64,000 bases of DNA from Devosia elaeis. Its GTDB lineage: Bacteria > Pseudomonadota > Alphaproteobacteria > Rhizobiales > Devosiaceae. Both the position numbers and the translations under genes were made by a program. Under the pieces are notes generated by a model. That model was not told the DNA's origin, did not search any database, and saw only the letters and a list, made by a program, of their open reading frames with translations. The stretch lies in the NCBI RefSeq assembly GCF_001650025.1, contig NZ_LVVY01000094.1, positions 1-64,000 of the forward strand, read 5' to 3'. Below, in pieces: positions 51,784 to 59,162 of the stretch; positions within the stretch are counted from its first letter, which is position 1, and every line of letters starts with the position of its first letter.

Positions 51784-52439
51784 GCCAGCGCCTCGAACGA
51801 GACCAGGTCGCCGGCCTGCAATCGCGTCGGCGGCAGGCGCGCCGCATCGAAATTGCGGAAATCGGTCTGCCCGATCACATGCCAGCCCGTGGGAATATCG
51901 CTTGCCGCGATGGCGGTCTGCCCCGCCGCGAACAGCACGCTGCCCGCCGACACCAGCGGCCGCACCTGCTGTCGCCGCGGCAGCGTCAGGTCCGCACCGT
52001 GAAAACCGCAATAGACGAAGCCGGGTGCAAAGCCGGTCGCCAGCACCCTCAGGGGCGCCGCGCAATGCCGGGCGATGAAATCGGCAATGGTCAACCCGAG
52101 CGCGGCCGCCACCTCCGCGAGGTCCGGCCCATCGAATCGCACCCCGATCCGATGCGAGCCTGCCGGCTTCTCCGCCGGCCGCGACAGGCGTAGCGCGATT
52201 TCGCCGGCCAGCCGGAAGGGCTCGGTAGCGGCCGGATCGTAGCGCAGCAGGACCGAAACCAGGCTCGGCACCACCTCGACCACGCCGGCGATCGGATCGG
52301 CGTCCAGCGCCGCCGCCAGCGCCTGGGCGGCCCGGTTGGCGCCGTCCTCGAGGCTGTCCCCGAACCGCACCAGCAGGGCGCAATCGCCCAGCGGCACGAT
52401 CAGCAATCCTTCCCGCCCGCTCCGGCTCGTTTCGATCAT
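51780..52439 (-). CDS. pxpB: 5-oxoprolinase subunit PxpB
   Basis: Protein of 219 residues of the allophanate hydrolase subunit 1 type. VVPSLVSVLLRYDP, FDGPDLAEVAAALGLTIADFI, GFAPGFVYCGFHGADLTLPRR and GQTAIAASDIPTGWHVIG are family blocks. First gene of the pxpBCA operon. ATG 52439 (MIETSRSGRE) used; a GTG 6 bases earlier or a TTG at 52475 are alternatives. Confidence 0.92.
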   Translation of the reverse strand: MIETSRSGREGLLIVPLGDCALLVRFGDSLEDGANRAAQALAAALDADPIAGVVEVVPSLVSVLLRYDPAATEPFRLAGEIALRLSRPAEKPAGSHRIGVRFDGPDLAEVAAALGLTIADFIARHCAAPLRVLATGFAPGFVYCGFHGADLTLPRRQQVRPLVSAGSVLFAAGQTAIAASDIPTGWHVIGQTDFRNFDAARLPPTRLQAGDLVSFEALA

Positions 52440-52562
52440 CTCCACCCGGTCCCATGGCAACGGAGCGCAGTCCAAGGGATTGGACCGCGCTCCGTCAAGC
52501 CGTCGGCAGCCATAAATGGCCGGAAATGGAAATGTCTGTTCAGTTCAGGAGCGCATCTGCAT

Positions 52563-52739
52563 CTAATTGGGGTCGCGGCCCTCCTGCTCAACCACCGCCT
52601 CGAACAATTCGCGGGCATTGCCCGCCCCGATGGCCTCGATGGCCACGGCGGCGATGGCGGCAAACAGCTCAGCGATTTCCTGGGGATCGGTGATTTCGGC
52701 GTCGTCTTCTTCGGCGTCGGCGTTGATCAGGGTGAACAT
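52563..52739 (-). CDS. small acidic protein of 58 residues, unknown function
   Basis: Encodes MFTLINADAEEDDAEITDPQ, then an Ala/Ile-rich helix EIAELFAAIAAVAIEAIGAG and NARELFEAVVEQEGRDPN. The charge pattern and third-position GC support coding. A GGAGG site is 10 bases before ATG 52739. No family recognised; the composition suggests two amphipathic helices. It lies 5' of pxpB on the same strand, 123 bp away, and could be its own unit. Confidence 0.65.
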   Translation of the reverse strand: MFTLINADAEEDDAEITDPQEIAELFAAIAAVAIEAIGAGNARELFEAVVEQEGRDPN

Positions 52740-52941
52740 GAGGAACGCGCCTCCACACTAAGGCGGGCTGCGGATGTAGGAGCAGGTTCCGCAGAAATCC
52801 CGCGACAAAAGAGAAGTCCGAAGCGATGGGCTGCCCCGAACGAGCCTACACAGGGAGTGTGCGGCGATTCCCGTTACGTTTTAAATAATGGATTGTGGCC
52901 GCGGGCCGCACAACGCCGCTTGCCTCGCTGCGCGACGCGGC

Positions 52942-53184
52942 CTACTCTTCGCCCGCTTCCAGCCGCTCCAGATAGGCCTCGATGTCGTCGAGCGATGCCG
53001 AGAACGGCTTGGGCGCATCCCCGTACACCACCTTGAAGCTCTCGTCGTCCCTGAGGGCATGGCCGCCCGGCTGGCCGAGCACCTTGATCTTCTCGGAGGT
53101 CAGGATGGTCAGCCCATAGCGCGCCGCCACCCGTTTCATGCGCCGCATGCGCGAAGCGTCGAATTCCTTGCGGCTCATCTGCAT
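52942..53184 (-). CDS. hypothetical protein of 80 residues
   Basis: Soluble, basic at the front (MQMSRKEFDASRMRRMKRVAARYGLTILTSEKIKV) and acidic at the end (DDIEAYLERLEAGEE). No family recognised. ATG 53184 or 53178 are possible. It lies 11 bp downstream of tRNA-Ser on the same strand and may be cotranscribed. The 202-bp gap 52740-52941 has no gene I can see. Confidence 0.65.
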   Translation of the reverse strand: MQMSRKEFDASRMRRMKRVAARYGLTILTSEKIKVLGQPGGHALRDDESFKVVYGDAPKPFSASLDDIEAYLERLEAGEE

Positions 53185-53195
53185 ATCCCAAGATT

Positions 53196-53285
53196 TGGCG
53201 GGCAGGGAGGGATTCGAACCCCCGGAAGGCTTGCACCTTCGCCGGTTTTCAAGACCGGAGCAATCAACCGCTCTGCCACCTGCCC
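53196..53285 (-). tRNA. tRNA-Ser (anticodon TGA)
   Basis: Acceptor GGGCAGG/CCTGCCC, anticodon stem CCGGT/ACCGG around CTTGAAA (TGA), a long variable arm (GAAGGTGCAAGCCTTC), T-loop TTCGAAT, encoded CCA at 53196-53198. Confidence 0.97.
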
Positions 53286-53415
53286 GTTGCCAGTGCCTTT
53301 AGCGGCGGCCGGGCGGGCTGTCCAGAGGCTACGATATCTCCGCCGATGTCGGGATCGTAAAGACTAAGGGGCCGGAGCAACCGGCCGCCCGGGAGGGCGA
53401 ATGCCCCGGCCCGGA

Positions 53416-53440
53416 AAAGAAAAACCCGGCTATTGCCGGG
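53416..53440 (-). terminator. terminator of the PRC-barrel gene
   Basis: 6-bp stem CCCGGC/GCCGGG (53425-53430, 53435-53440) with loop TATT. On the minus strand it is followed by TTTTTCTTTT. It lies 9 bp past the stop. Confidence 0.9.
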
Positions 53441-53449
53441 CTTTCTTTC

Positions 53450-53737
53450 TTAGTGGTGATGTTCAGGCATTTCCTTGAGCTGGTCCTTGGTCCAGGCCGT
53501 TACAGCGTGGACATCGCCGTTTTCGTCTCGCATGAACTCCAGATCGCTCAGCGGAACGGCAACTGGCTTTGCACCGATGCCGAGAAAACCGCCGACATCG
53601 ATGATGACATTGTCGAGGCCATGCATGTGGTCCACCTTGCCGATCTTGTGGTCATCGGCACCATAGATCGTCGCGCCCTCAAGAATGGCGGGGGTCAGCT
53701 CGGCCGCGCCGAGGCGAACGTGATTAATATGGTCCAT
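53450..53737 (-). CDS. PRC-barrel domain protein
   Basis: Protein of 95 residues, MDHINHVRLGAAELTPAILE. The PRC-barrel core GATIYGADDHKIGKVDHMHGLDNVIIDVGGFLGIGAKPVAVPLSDLEFMRDENGDV is complete; it ends in EMPEHHH. Such stand-alone PRC proteins are cytoplasmic, of unclear function. ATG 53737 with AGGAG site. Followed by its terminator. Confidence 0.88.
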   Translation of the reverse strand: MDHINHVRLGAAELTPAILEGATIYGADDHKIGKVDHMHGLDNVIIDVGGFLGIGAKPVAVPLSDLEFMRDENGDVHAVTAWTKDQLKEMPEHHH

Positions 53738-53816
53738 GATGGGACTCCTTCTGGTTGTGCCAGACCAACCCTTGAGAGCCCCAACTGTTCCAGGACAATT
53801 CAGCGACGCCCTGCCC

Positions 53817-54788
53817 TTACGGCACCAGCACCACCGAGCCGGTGGTTTCGCGCCCTTCCAGCGCCCGATGCGCCGCGGCGGCGTCTTCCAGGGCGAAGGT
53901 GCGGTTGATCTCCACCTTGATCGCCCCCGACTGCACCGCCTCGAACAGCGCTCGCGCGCCTTCCAGCAGGTCTTCCCGACGGGAGAAGTAATGCACGCCC
54001 GTGGGCCGGGTGACGAAAAGCGACCCCTTGCGCGCCAGGATGCCCAGATCGGGCACGCTGACCACGCCCGAGGCATTGCCGAAGCTGGCGAGCAGCCCGC
54101 GCGGCCGCAGGCAATCGAGCGAGCCTTCGAATGTCGCCTTGCCGACACCGTCATAGACGACGTCGACGCCCCTGCCCCCGGTCAGTTCCTTCACCCGTGC
54201 CGGAAAATCCTCTTTCTTGTAGTCAATGGCATGGTCGCAGCCATGCCGCAGCGCCAGCGCCACCTTTTCCGGGCTGCCGGCCGTGCCGATCACGGTCGCG
54301 CCCAGCGCATGCGCCCATTGGGTGGCGATCAGCCCGGTGCCGCCCGCCGCCGCATGCCAGAGAATGGTCTCGCCCTTCTGCACCGGCCAGGTCTTGAACA
54401 GCAGGTAATAGGCCGTCAGCCCCTTGAGCAGCACCGCCGCGGCGACCCGGTCTTCCACTCCGTCGGGAATGGGCACCAGCTTGGCCGCCGGCACCAGGCG
54501 CTCCTCGGCATAGGCGCCGGGCGTGCCCTGGTAACAGACGCGGTCGCCGACCTTGACCTCGCTCACCCCCTCGCCCACGGCCTCGACGATGCCGGCAGCC
54601 TCGTTGCCCGCCACGAAGGGCATCGGCAGCGGATAGAGCCCGGAGCGCTGATAGGTGTCGATGAAATTGAGCCCGATCGCCGTCTGGCGGATGCGCGCCT
54701 GGCCGGGACCTGGGGCCGCGACGGGCCAATCCTCGCTGCGGAGGACTTCGGGCCCTCCCGGTTCGTGAACGGCGATAACCCGGGTCAT
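53817..54788 (-). CDS. qor: NADPH:quinone oxidoreductase (zeta-crystallin type)
   Basis: Cytoplasmic medium-chain dehydrogenase/reductase of 323 residues without zinc ligands. GLNFIDTYQRSGLYP, GNEAAGIVEAVGEGVSEVKVGDRV, HAAAGGTGLIATQWAHALGATVIGTAGS (NADPH Rossmann) and VYDGVGKATFEGSLDCLRPRG are Qor-type. It overlaps the upstream TerC gene by 4 bp. Confidence 0.93.
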   Translation of the reverse strand: MTRVIAVHEPGGPEVLRSEDWPVAAPGPGQARIRQTAIGLNFIDTYQRSGLYPLPMPFVAGNEAAGIVEAVGEGVSEVKVGDRVCYQGTPGAYAEERLVPAAKLVPIPDGVEDRVAAAVLLKGLTAYYLLFKTWPVQKGETILWHAAAGGTGLIATQWAHALGATVIGTAGSPEKVALALRHGCDHAIDYKKEDFPARVKELTGGRGVDVVYDGVGKATFEGSLDCLRPRGLLASFGNASGVVSVPDLGILARKGSLFVTRPTGVHYFSRREDLLEGARALFEAVQSGAIKVEINRTFALEDAAAAHRALEGRETTGSVVLVP

Positions 54789-55750
54789 TTCGATCCTTTC
54801 GGCTTGCGGGGCGCGGATTTGGGGCGCGATTGGGCGCGGGCGGCGGGGCCGGTACGAGCGCGGGGCCGGGTCGCCGCCGGCGCGCCGTCTGCATTGGCCC
54901 GTGTCGCCGCGACGGCACCGCCGCCCATGGCGGCGAGGGCGGCATCGGACGAGACGGCACCGGTGTCACCCGTGAAGGGCGTGAACTCGGCCTTGCCGGC
55001 CGCCTTGCCCGCCCGCTTCTGCTTGCGCTGCTTGGCGATGATGTTGACGGCCTCGACCAGCACCGAGAAGGCCATGGCCGAATAGATATAGCCCTTTTCG
55101 ATATGGAACCCGGTGCCTTCGGCCACCAGCGTGGTGCCGATCAGCAGCAGGAAGGCCAGGGCCAGGATTTTCGTGGTCGGATGCGCCGCGACGAACCGCG
55201 CGATCGGGCCGGAGGCCAGGAACATCACCGTCACCGCGATGAGCACCGCCGCCACCATGATGCCGACCCGCACCGGATAATCCAGAGTCGAGGGCACCAT
55301 GCCCACGGCGGTGATGATCGAGTCGATGGAGAACACCATGTCGATGACCACGATCTGTTCCAGGATGGCCTGCAGCGTGGCGCCGACCTTGCTGTCGACC
55401 TTGGTTTCGTGCGGCTCCTCGATGGCCGCATGCATTTCATGGGTCGCCTTGTAGATGAGGAAGCCCCCGCCCACGACCAGGATGATGTCCTTCCAGGAGA
55501 AGCCATGATCGAACAGCGTGATCACCGGCTGGTCGAGCTGCACGATCACCGAGATCAGCAACAAGAGGATGATGCGGAACACCAGGGCCAGCCCGATGCC
55601 CAGCTTGCGGGCGAATTCCGCCTGCTCGCGCGGCAGGCGCGAGACCAGCACGGAGATGAACACGATATTGTCGATGCCGAGTACGATTTCCATTGCCGTC
55701 AGGGTCAGGAAGGCCGCCCAGACGGCGGGATCTGACAGAAACTCAAACAT
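54785..55750 (-). CDS. TerC family integral membrane protein
   Basis: Membrane protein of 321 residues. TerC motifs: MEIVLGIDNIVFISVLVSRLP, ALVFRIILLLLISVIV, IILVVGGGFLIYKATHEMH and VIDMVFSIDSIITAVGM. The last 80 residues (from about 240) are a cytoplasmic tail rich in Ala/Arg/Lys/Pro. ATG 55750 (MFEFLSDPAV) has GGAG 7 bases before; 55762 is alternative. TerC-type proteins are linked to tellurite resistance or to metal ion handling; the role here is open. Confidence 0.9.
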   Translation of the reverse strand: MFEFLSDPAVWAAFLTLTAMEIVLGIDNIVFISVLVSRLPREQAEFARKLGIGLALVFRIILLLLISVIVQLDQPVITLFDHGFSWKDIILVVGGGFLIYKATHEMHAAIEEPHETKVDSKVGATLQAILEQIVVIDMVFSIDSIITAVGMVPSTLDYPVRVGIMVAAVLIAVTVMFLASGPIARFVAAHPTTKILALAFLLLIGTTLVAEGTGFHIEKGYIYSAMAFSVLVEAVNIIAKQRKQKRAGKAAGKAEFTPFTGDTGAVSSDAALAAMGGGAVAATRANADGAPAATRPRARTGPAARAQSRPKSAPRKPKGSK

Positions 55751-55793
55751 CGAATGCTCCATTGTCCGAGTCGGATATGTGCGCCAATTTAGA

Positions 55794-55832
55794 GCATCGC
55801 GGAAAAGTGGGAACCGGTTTTCCGTGCGATGC
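55794..55832. repeat. RIME-like palindromic repeat
   Basis: Arms GCATCGC/GCGATGC and GGAAAA/TTTTCC enclose GTGGGAACCGG. The GGAAAAGTGGGAACCGGTTTTCC core is known from rhizobial repeats. It lies between the divergent TerC and YeeE genes, in the 197-bp gap. Confidence 0.75.
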
Positions 55833-55947
55833 CAGCGGAAAGATTGGGGCGACACCTGGCCATCGGGATGATGCTGCCTCGTGTCGCGCTGGTAACGCGG
55901 CAATGGCCGATGCTAAACTCCGGTTCCAAAGATCAGCGAGTTTTCCG

Positions 55948-56400
55948 ATGGAATCCTTCTCTCCGCTCACCGCTTCCCTCGGCGGCGTCCTTATTGGCCT
56001 GGCCGCCGCCGTGCTGTGGCTGGGCAATGGCCGCATCGCCGGCATTGCCGGCATATTCGGCCATCTCCTGCCCCCCGGCCGGGCCATGCTCTGGCGTCTG
56101 ATCTTTCTCACTGCCCTGATTGCCGCCGCCTGGGCCAGCGCCCGCCTGTTCCCGCAATTGGGCGCCGGCGGCGTCGAGCCCTCGCGCCTGGCGCCGCCAC
56201 CTGAGGGCTGGGCCGTGCCCATGCCCGTCTGGCTGGTCATTGCCGGCCTGCTCACCGGTTTCGGCACCCGCATCGGCAATGGCTGCACCTCGGGCCACGG
56301 CGTCTGCGGGCTGGCGCGCCTGTCGCCGCGTTCGCTGGTCGCCGTGCTGGTCTTCTTCTCGGTGGCCATCCTCACCGTCACCGTCACGGGGATCGTCTGA
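55948..56400 (+). CDS. YeeE/YedE family membrane protein, first half
   Basis: Protein of 150 residues with about four membrane segments, starting MESFSPLTASLGGVLIGLAAA. The motif FGTRIGNGCTSGHGVCGLARLSPRS contains the conserved Cys of the sulfur-transport (YeeE/TsuA-like) family. It overlaps the next gene by 1 bp. Two short halves replace one long YeeE. Confidence 0.9.
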   Translation: MESFSPLTASLGGVLIGLAAAVLWLGNGRIAGIAGIFGHLLPPGRAMLWRLIFLTALIAAAWASARLFPQLGAGGVEPSRLAPPPEGWAVPMPVWLVIAGLLTGFGTRIGNGCTSGHGVCGLARLSPRSLVAVLVFFSVAILTVTVTGIV

Positions 56401-56870
56401 TGTCTCTGCGCCTCCCCTATTTCGCCACGGCCGCGCTCAGCGGCGCCCTGTTCGGGGCCGGCCTCTATGTCTCGCAGATGGTCGATCCGCTGAAAGTCCT
56501 GCGCTTTCTCGATTTCACCGCCATTCCCGCCGGTGGCTGGGACCCGAGCCTGGCCTTTGTCATCGTTCCGGCCATCCTCGTCATGTTCGTCGCGCTGCGC
56601 ATCGGCAAGACCCGGCAGGCGCCGCTTTTCGACACCAGCTTTCATGAGCCGGGCCAGAAGCAGATCGATGCCCGCCTCGTCGGCGGCGCGGCCCTGTTCG
56701 GCATCGGCTGGGGCATGTCGGGCATCTGCCCCGGCCCGGCCATCTCGCTGATCGCCTTCCAGCCCGACGGGCTCTGGTTCTTCCTCGTCGCCATGTTCGT
56801 CGGCTCCCTGGCCGGCGGCCTGCTTTCTCCCGGTGGGAGCCAGCGCCGCCCCGAGGAGGCCGTGGCATGA
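56400..56870 (+). CDS. YeeE/YedE family membrane protein, second half
   Basis: Protein of 156 residues, with DTSFHEPGQKQIDARLVGGAALFGIGWGMSGICPGPAISLIAF carrying the GxCPGPA Cys motif. Together with the upstream gene it gives both halves of a thiosulfate/sulfur permease-like protein. It overlaps the UbiH-type gene by 4 bp. Confidence 0.9.
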   Translation: MSLRLPYFATAALSGALFGAGLYVSQMVDPLKVLRFLDFTAIPAGGWDPSLAFVIVPAILVMFVALRIGKTRQAPLFDTSFHEPGQKQIDARLVGGAALFGIGWGMSGICPGPAISLIAFQPDGLWFFLVAMFVGSLAGGLLSPGGSQRRPEEAVA

Positions 56871-58024
56871 AGCCGGACGCCGACATCATCGTGGTCGGCG
56901 GCGGGCTTGCCGGCCTGGCCGCCGCCGCCGGCCTGGCCCGGCTGGGTCTCTCCATCATCCACCTGGCCCCTGCCGCCCCGCCCGACCGGCGCACCTCGGC
57001 ACTGATGATGCCCAGCGTCGATTTCCTGCGCCGCAGCGGCCTGGTCGAGGATCCGTCGGCCATCGGCCACGCGCTCACCGCCATCCGCATCATCGACGCA
57101 ACTCCGCGCCTCATCCGCGCTCCCGAAACCCTGTTCGAGGCCGCCGAAATCGGCCTTCCCGCCTTTGGCTGGAATTTCGCCAATGCCGTGCTGCTCGACC
57201 GTTTCCAGGCCGCCGCGCCGGCCGGCGGCATCGACACCCGCAACCAGCCGGTAACCGATTATGCCCGCCAGGGCGATGTCGGCGCCGTCACCCTGGCCGA
57301 TGGCACCATGCTGCGTGCTCCCCTGATCGTGGGCGCCGACGGCAAGAAGTCGCTGATCCGCACCCGGGCCGGCATCGGCACGCGCGAACATGCCTTCGCC
57401 CAATCCGCCCTGGTCTGCGACCTGGAGCTGGCCCGCCCCATCGGCGGCACCTCGATCGAGTTCCACTATCCCAACGGCCCGTTCACCCTGGTGCCCGCGG
57501 GCGCAAACAGGGCCAATCTGGTCTGGATCGACGAGGAGCACATCCTGCGCCAGGCCCAGGCCGGCGGGGCCGAAACCCTCCTCCCCGCCCTCCTGGAAAA
57601 ATCCCAGCGCCTTTTCGGCGCGATCGAGCTGGTCTCGCCCAGCTTCATCTTCCCGTTGAGCACGCTCAGCGTCGCCACGGCCGGCCGCGACGGCGCGGCC
57701 CTGGTGGGGGAATCGGCCCATGCCTTCCCGCCCATCGGCGCCCAGGGGCTCAATCTGGGCCTCCGCGATGTCGCCGACCTGGTCGAAATCGTCGCGGCGA
57801 CCGGCCGCTCCCGGCCCGATTGGGGCCTTGCCGCCAGCCGCGACTATGCCGCGCGCCGCGCCGGCGACCTGGCGCGCACCGGCACCGTGGTCGATACCCT
57901 GTTCCGCTCGCTCCTGGCCGACATGCTCCCCAGCCAGACCCTGCGCGCCGGCGGCCTCTGGGCCCTCAAACTCCTCCCCGCCCTGCGCAAACAGGCCTTC
58001 TCCATCGGCATGGGCGCGCGGTAG
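56867..58024 (+). CDS. UbiH/COQ6-type FAD-dependent hydroxylase
   Basis: Flavoprotein of 385 residues. FAD motif DIIVVGGGLAGLAAAAGLARLG at the N-terminus, DG motif APLIVGADGKKSLIR near residue 150, and the second FAD block ALVGESAHAFPPIGAQGLNLGLRDVADLV near residue 285. Typical of ubiquinone C-hydroxylases. It is the last gene of the YeeE-YeeE-UbiH unit. Role in ubiquinone synthesis is likely, but other aromatic hydroxylations are possible. Confidence 0.88.
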   Translation: MKPDADIIVVGGGLAGLAAAAGLARLGLSIIHLAPAAPPDRRTSALMMPSVDFLRRSGLVEDPSAIGHALTAIRIIDATPRLIRAPETLFEAAEIGLPAFGWNFANAVLLDRFQAAAPAGGIDTRNQPVTDYARQGDVGAVTLADGTMLRAPLIVGADGKKSLIRTRAGIGTREHAFAQSALVCDLELARPIGGTSIEFHYPNGPFTLVPAGANRANLVWIDEEHILRQAQAGGAETLLPALLEKSQRLFGAIELVSPSFIFPLSTLSVATAGRDGAALVGESAHAFPPIGAQGLNLGLRDVADLVEIVAATGRSRPDWGLAASRDYAARRAGDLARTGTVVDTLFRSLLADMLPSQTLRAGGLWALKLLPALRKQAFSIGMGAR

Positions 58025-58059
58025 GGGCAAGAACCCAAGCCGTCTGCCTTTGTCCCGAA

Positions 58060-58154
58060 AACCTCATCCTGAGCCTGTCGAAGGACGAGGTCGGGTGCAG
58101 CCGAGCATCAGCGTTCTCGACCTCGTGGTTCGACAAGCTCACCATGAGGTCTCC
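58060..58154. repeat. dispersed inverted repeat, family B
   Basis: Opens ACCTCATCCTGAGCCTGTCG and closes CACCATGAGGTCTCC. It lies between the convergent UbiH-type and IalB genes. Confidence 0.8.
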
Positions 58155-58214
58155 TCAGCCCCCTGAGCCTTCTAGCGGCGGAGCGTCCCGCCCCTTCCGC
58201 ATAACAAATCGCCC

Positions 58215-58246
58215 CAAAACAAAACGGGCGCGGTTCCCCGCGCCCG
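58215..58246 (-). terminator. terminator of the ialB gene
   Basis: 9-bp stem CGGGCGCGG/CCGCGCCCG (58225-58233, 58238-58246) with loop TTCC; the minus strand continues TTTTGTTTT. It follows the IalB gene by about 26 bp. Confidence 0.9.
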
Positions 58247-58272
58247 TCTCGAAACTCTAAATCGGTTGCTCG

Positions 58273-59016
58273 TTACTGAGCCGGCGGCGCCGCGGGGGCT
58301 TCGCCTTCGGCCGGGGCCGGGGCAGCTTCGCCTTCGGTGGTGAGCTGCTGACGCAGCTGCTCGGCGCGGTCCTGCAGCACCTGCTCCAGGGCGTTCTCGC
58401 CCGATTCCTGCTGCTGCAACTGCTCGAAGGTCAGCGCCGCGTCGCCATCATAGGTGGCGGTGAAACCGGCCAGGTTGATGTCGATGGTCAGGTCCTGGTT
58501 CTGGCGGTTCTTGGCGGTCAGCTTCAGCGTATTGCCGCGCTTGAGCGAGTTCACATATTGCTCGTTGATCACCAGCTGCGTGGAGCACGAAGTGGTGTCA
58601 CACAGCATGTAGGGCACGCGCACCGGCTTGGCATTGTCGATCTGCCAGGTCAGGCCGAACGGCAGCAGGACCCCGAGCGGCACGGCGGCAACGGCCAGCA
58701 GGCGGCTTTCCTGGCCCGGATCGTCGCGCAGCAGGAAGGAGCCGAGGAACTGGCCATTGGCCAGCACCACCTGGCGCATCAGGCAGGCCTTCTGCCCATC
58801 GGGCAGCGGATCGCAGACCTTGAGCCAGTTCTGCGAGGCCAGGTTATCGACCGCGTTCGCAACTTCCTCGACGGCCGAACCCTCACCGGCTGCATCGGCG
58901 GCAGGCGCTTCGGCGGCCGGGGCTTCGGGAGCGGCGTCCTGGGCAAAGGCAGAGATGGGCGACATCATCATGGTGGCGGCAGCCACGCCGGCGACGAGGT
59001 TCTTGCTGAAGATCAT
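58273..59016 (-). CDS. ialB: IalB-family (invasion-associated locus B) exported protein
   Basis: Protein of 247 residues with a signal peptide (MIFSKNLVAGVAAATMMMSPISAFA). An Ala/Pro/Glu-rich linker, then the IalB domain (about 60-200): NWLKVCDPLPDGQKACLMRQVVLANGQFLGSF, PLGVLLPFGLTWQID, RVPYMLCDTTSCSTQLVIN. A Gln/Glu/Ala-rich tail (to about 247) includes EQLQQQESGENALEQVLQDRAEQ. First start used at 59016. Periplasmic; despite the name no invasion role is implied. Confidence 0.9.
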   Translation of the reverse strand: MIFSKNLVAGVAAATMMMSPISAFAQDAAPEAPAAEAPAADAAGEGSAVEEVANAVDNLASQNWLKVCDPLPDGQKACLMRQVVLANGQFLGSFLLRDDPGQESRLLAVAAVPLGVLLPFGLTWQIDNAKPVRVPYMLCDTTSCSTQLVINEQYVNSLKRGNTLKLTAKNRQNQDLTIDINLAGFTATYDGDAALTFEQLQQQESGENALEQVLQDRAEQLRQQLTTEGEAAPAPAEGEAPAAPPAQ

Positions 59017-59162
59017 AGAAATATCCTTGCCTTCCTTGGCAGTCCGGCGGCCGGTCGCCACCTTGCGAAACTGAATTGCCCTTCAAGGGCGCAAATCGGG
59101 CAATAACATGACCGATGACCCTTGCCAAAACATTATGACTTTGGTGCCGCCATTCGGCCACA

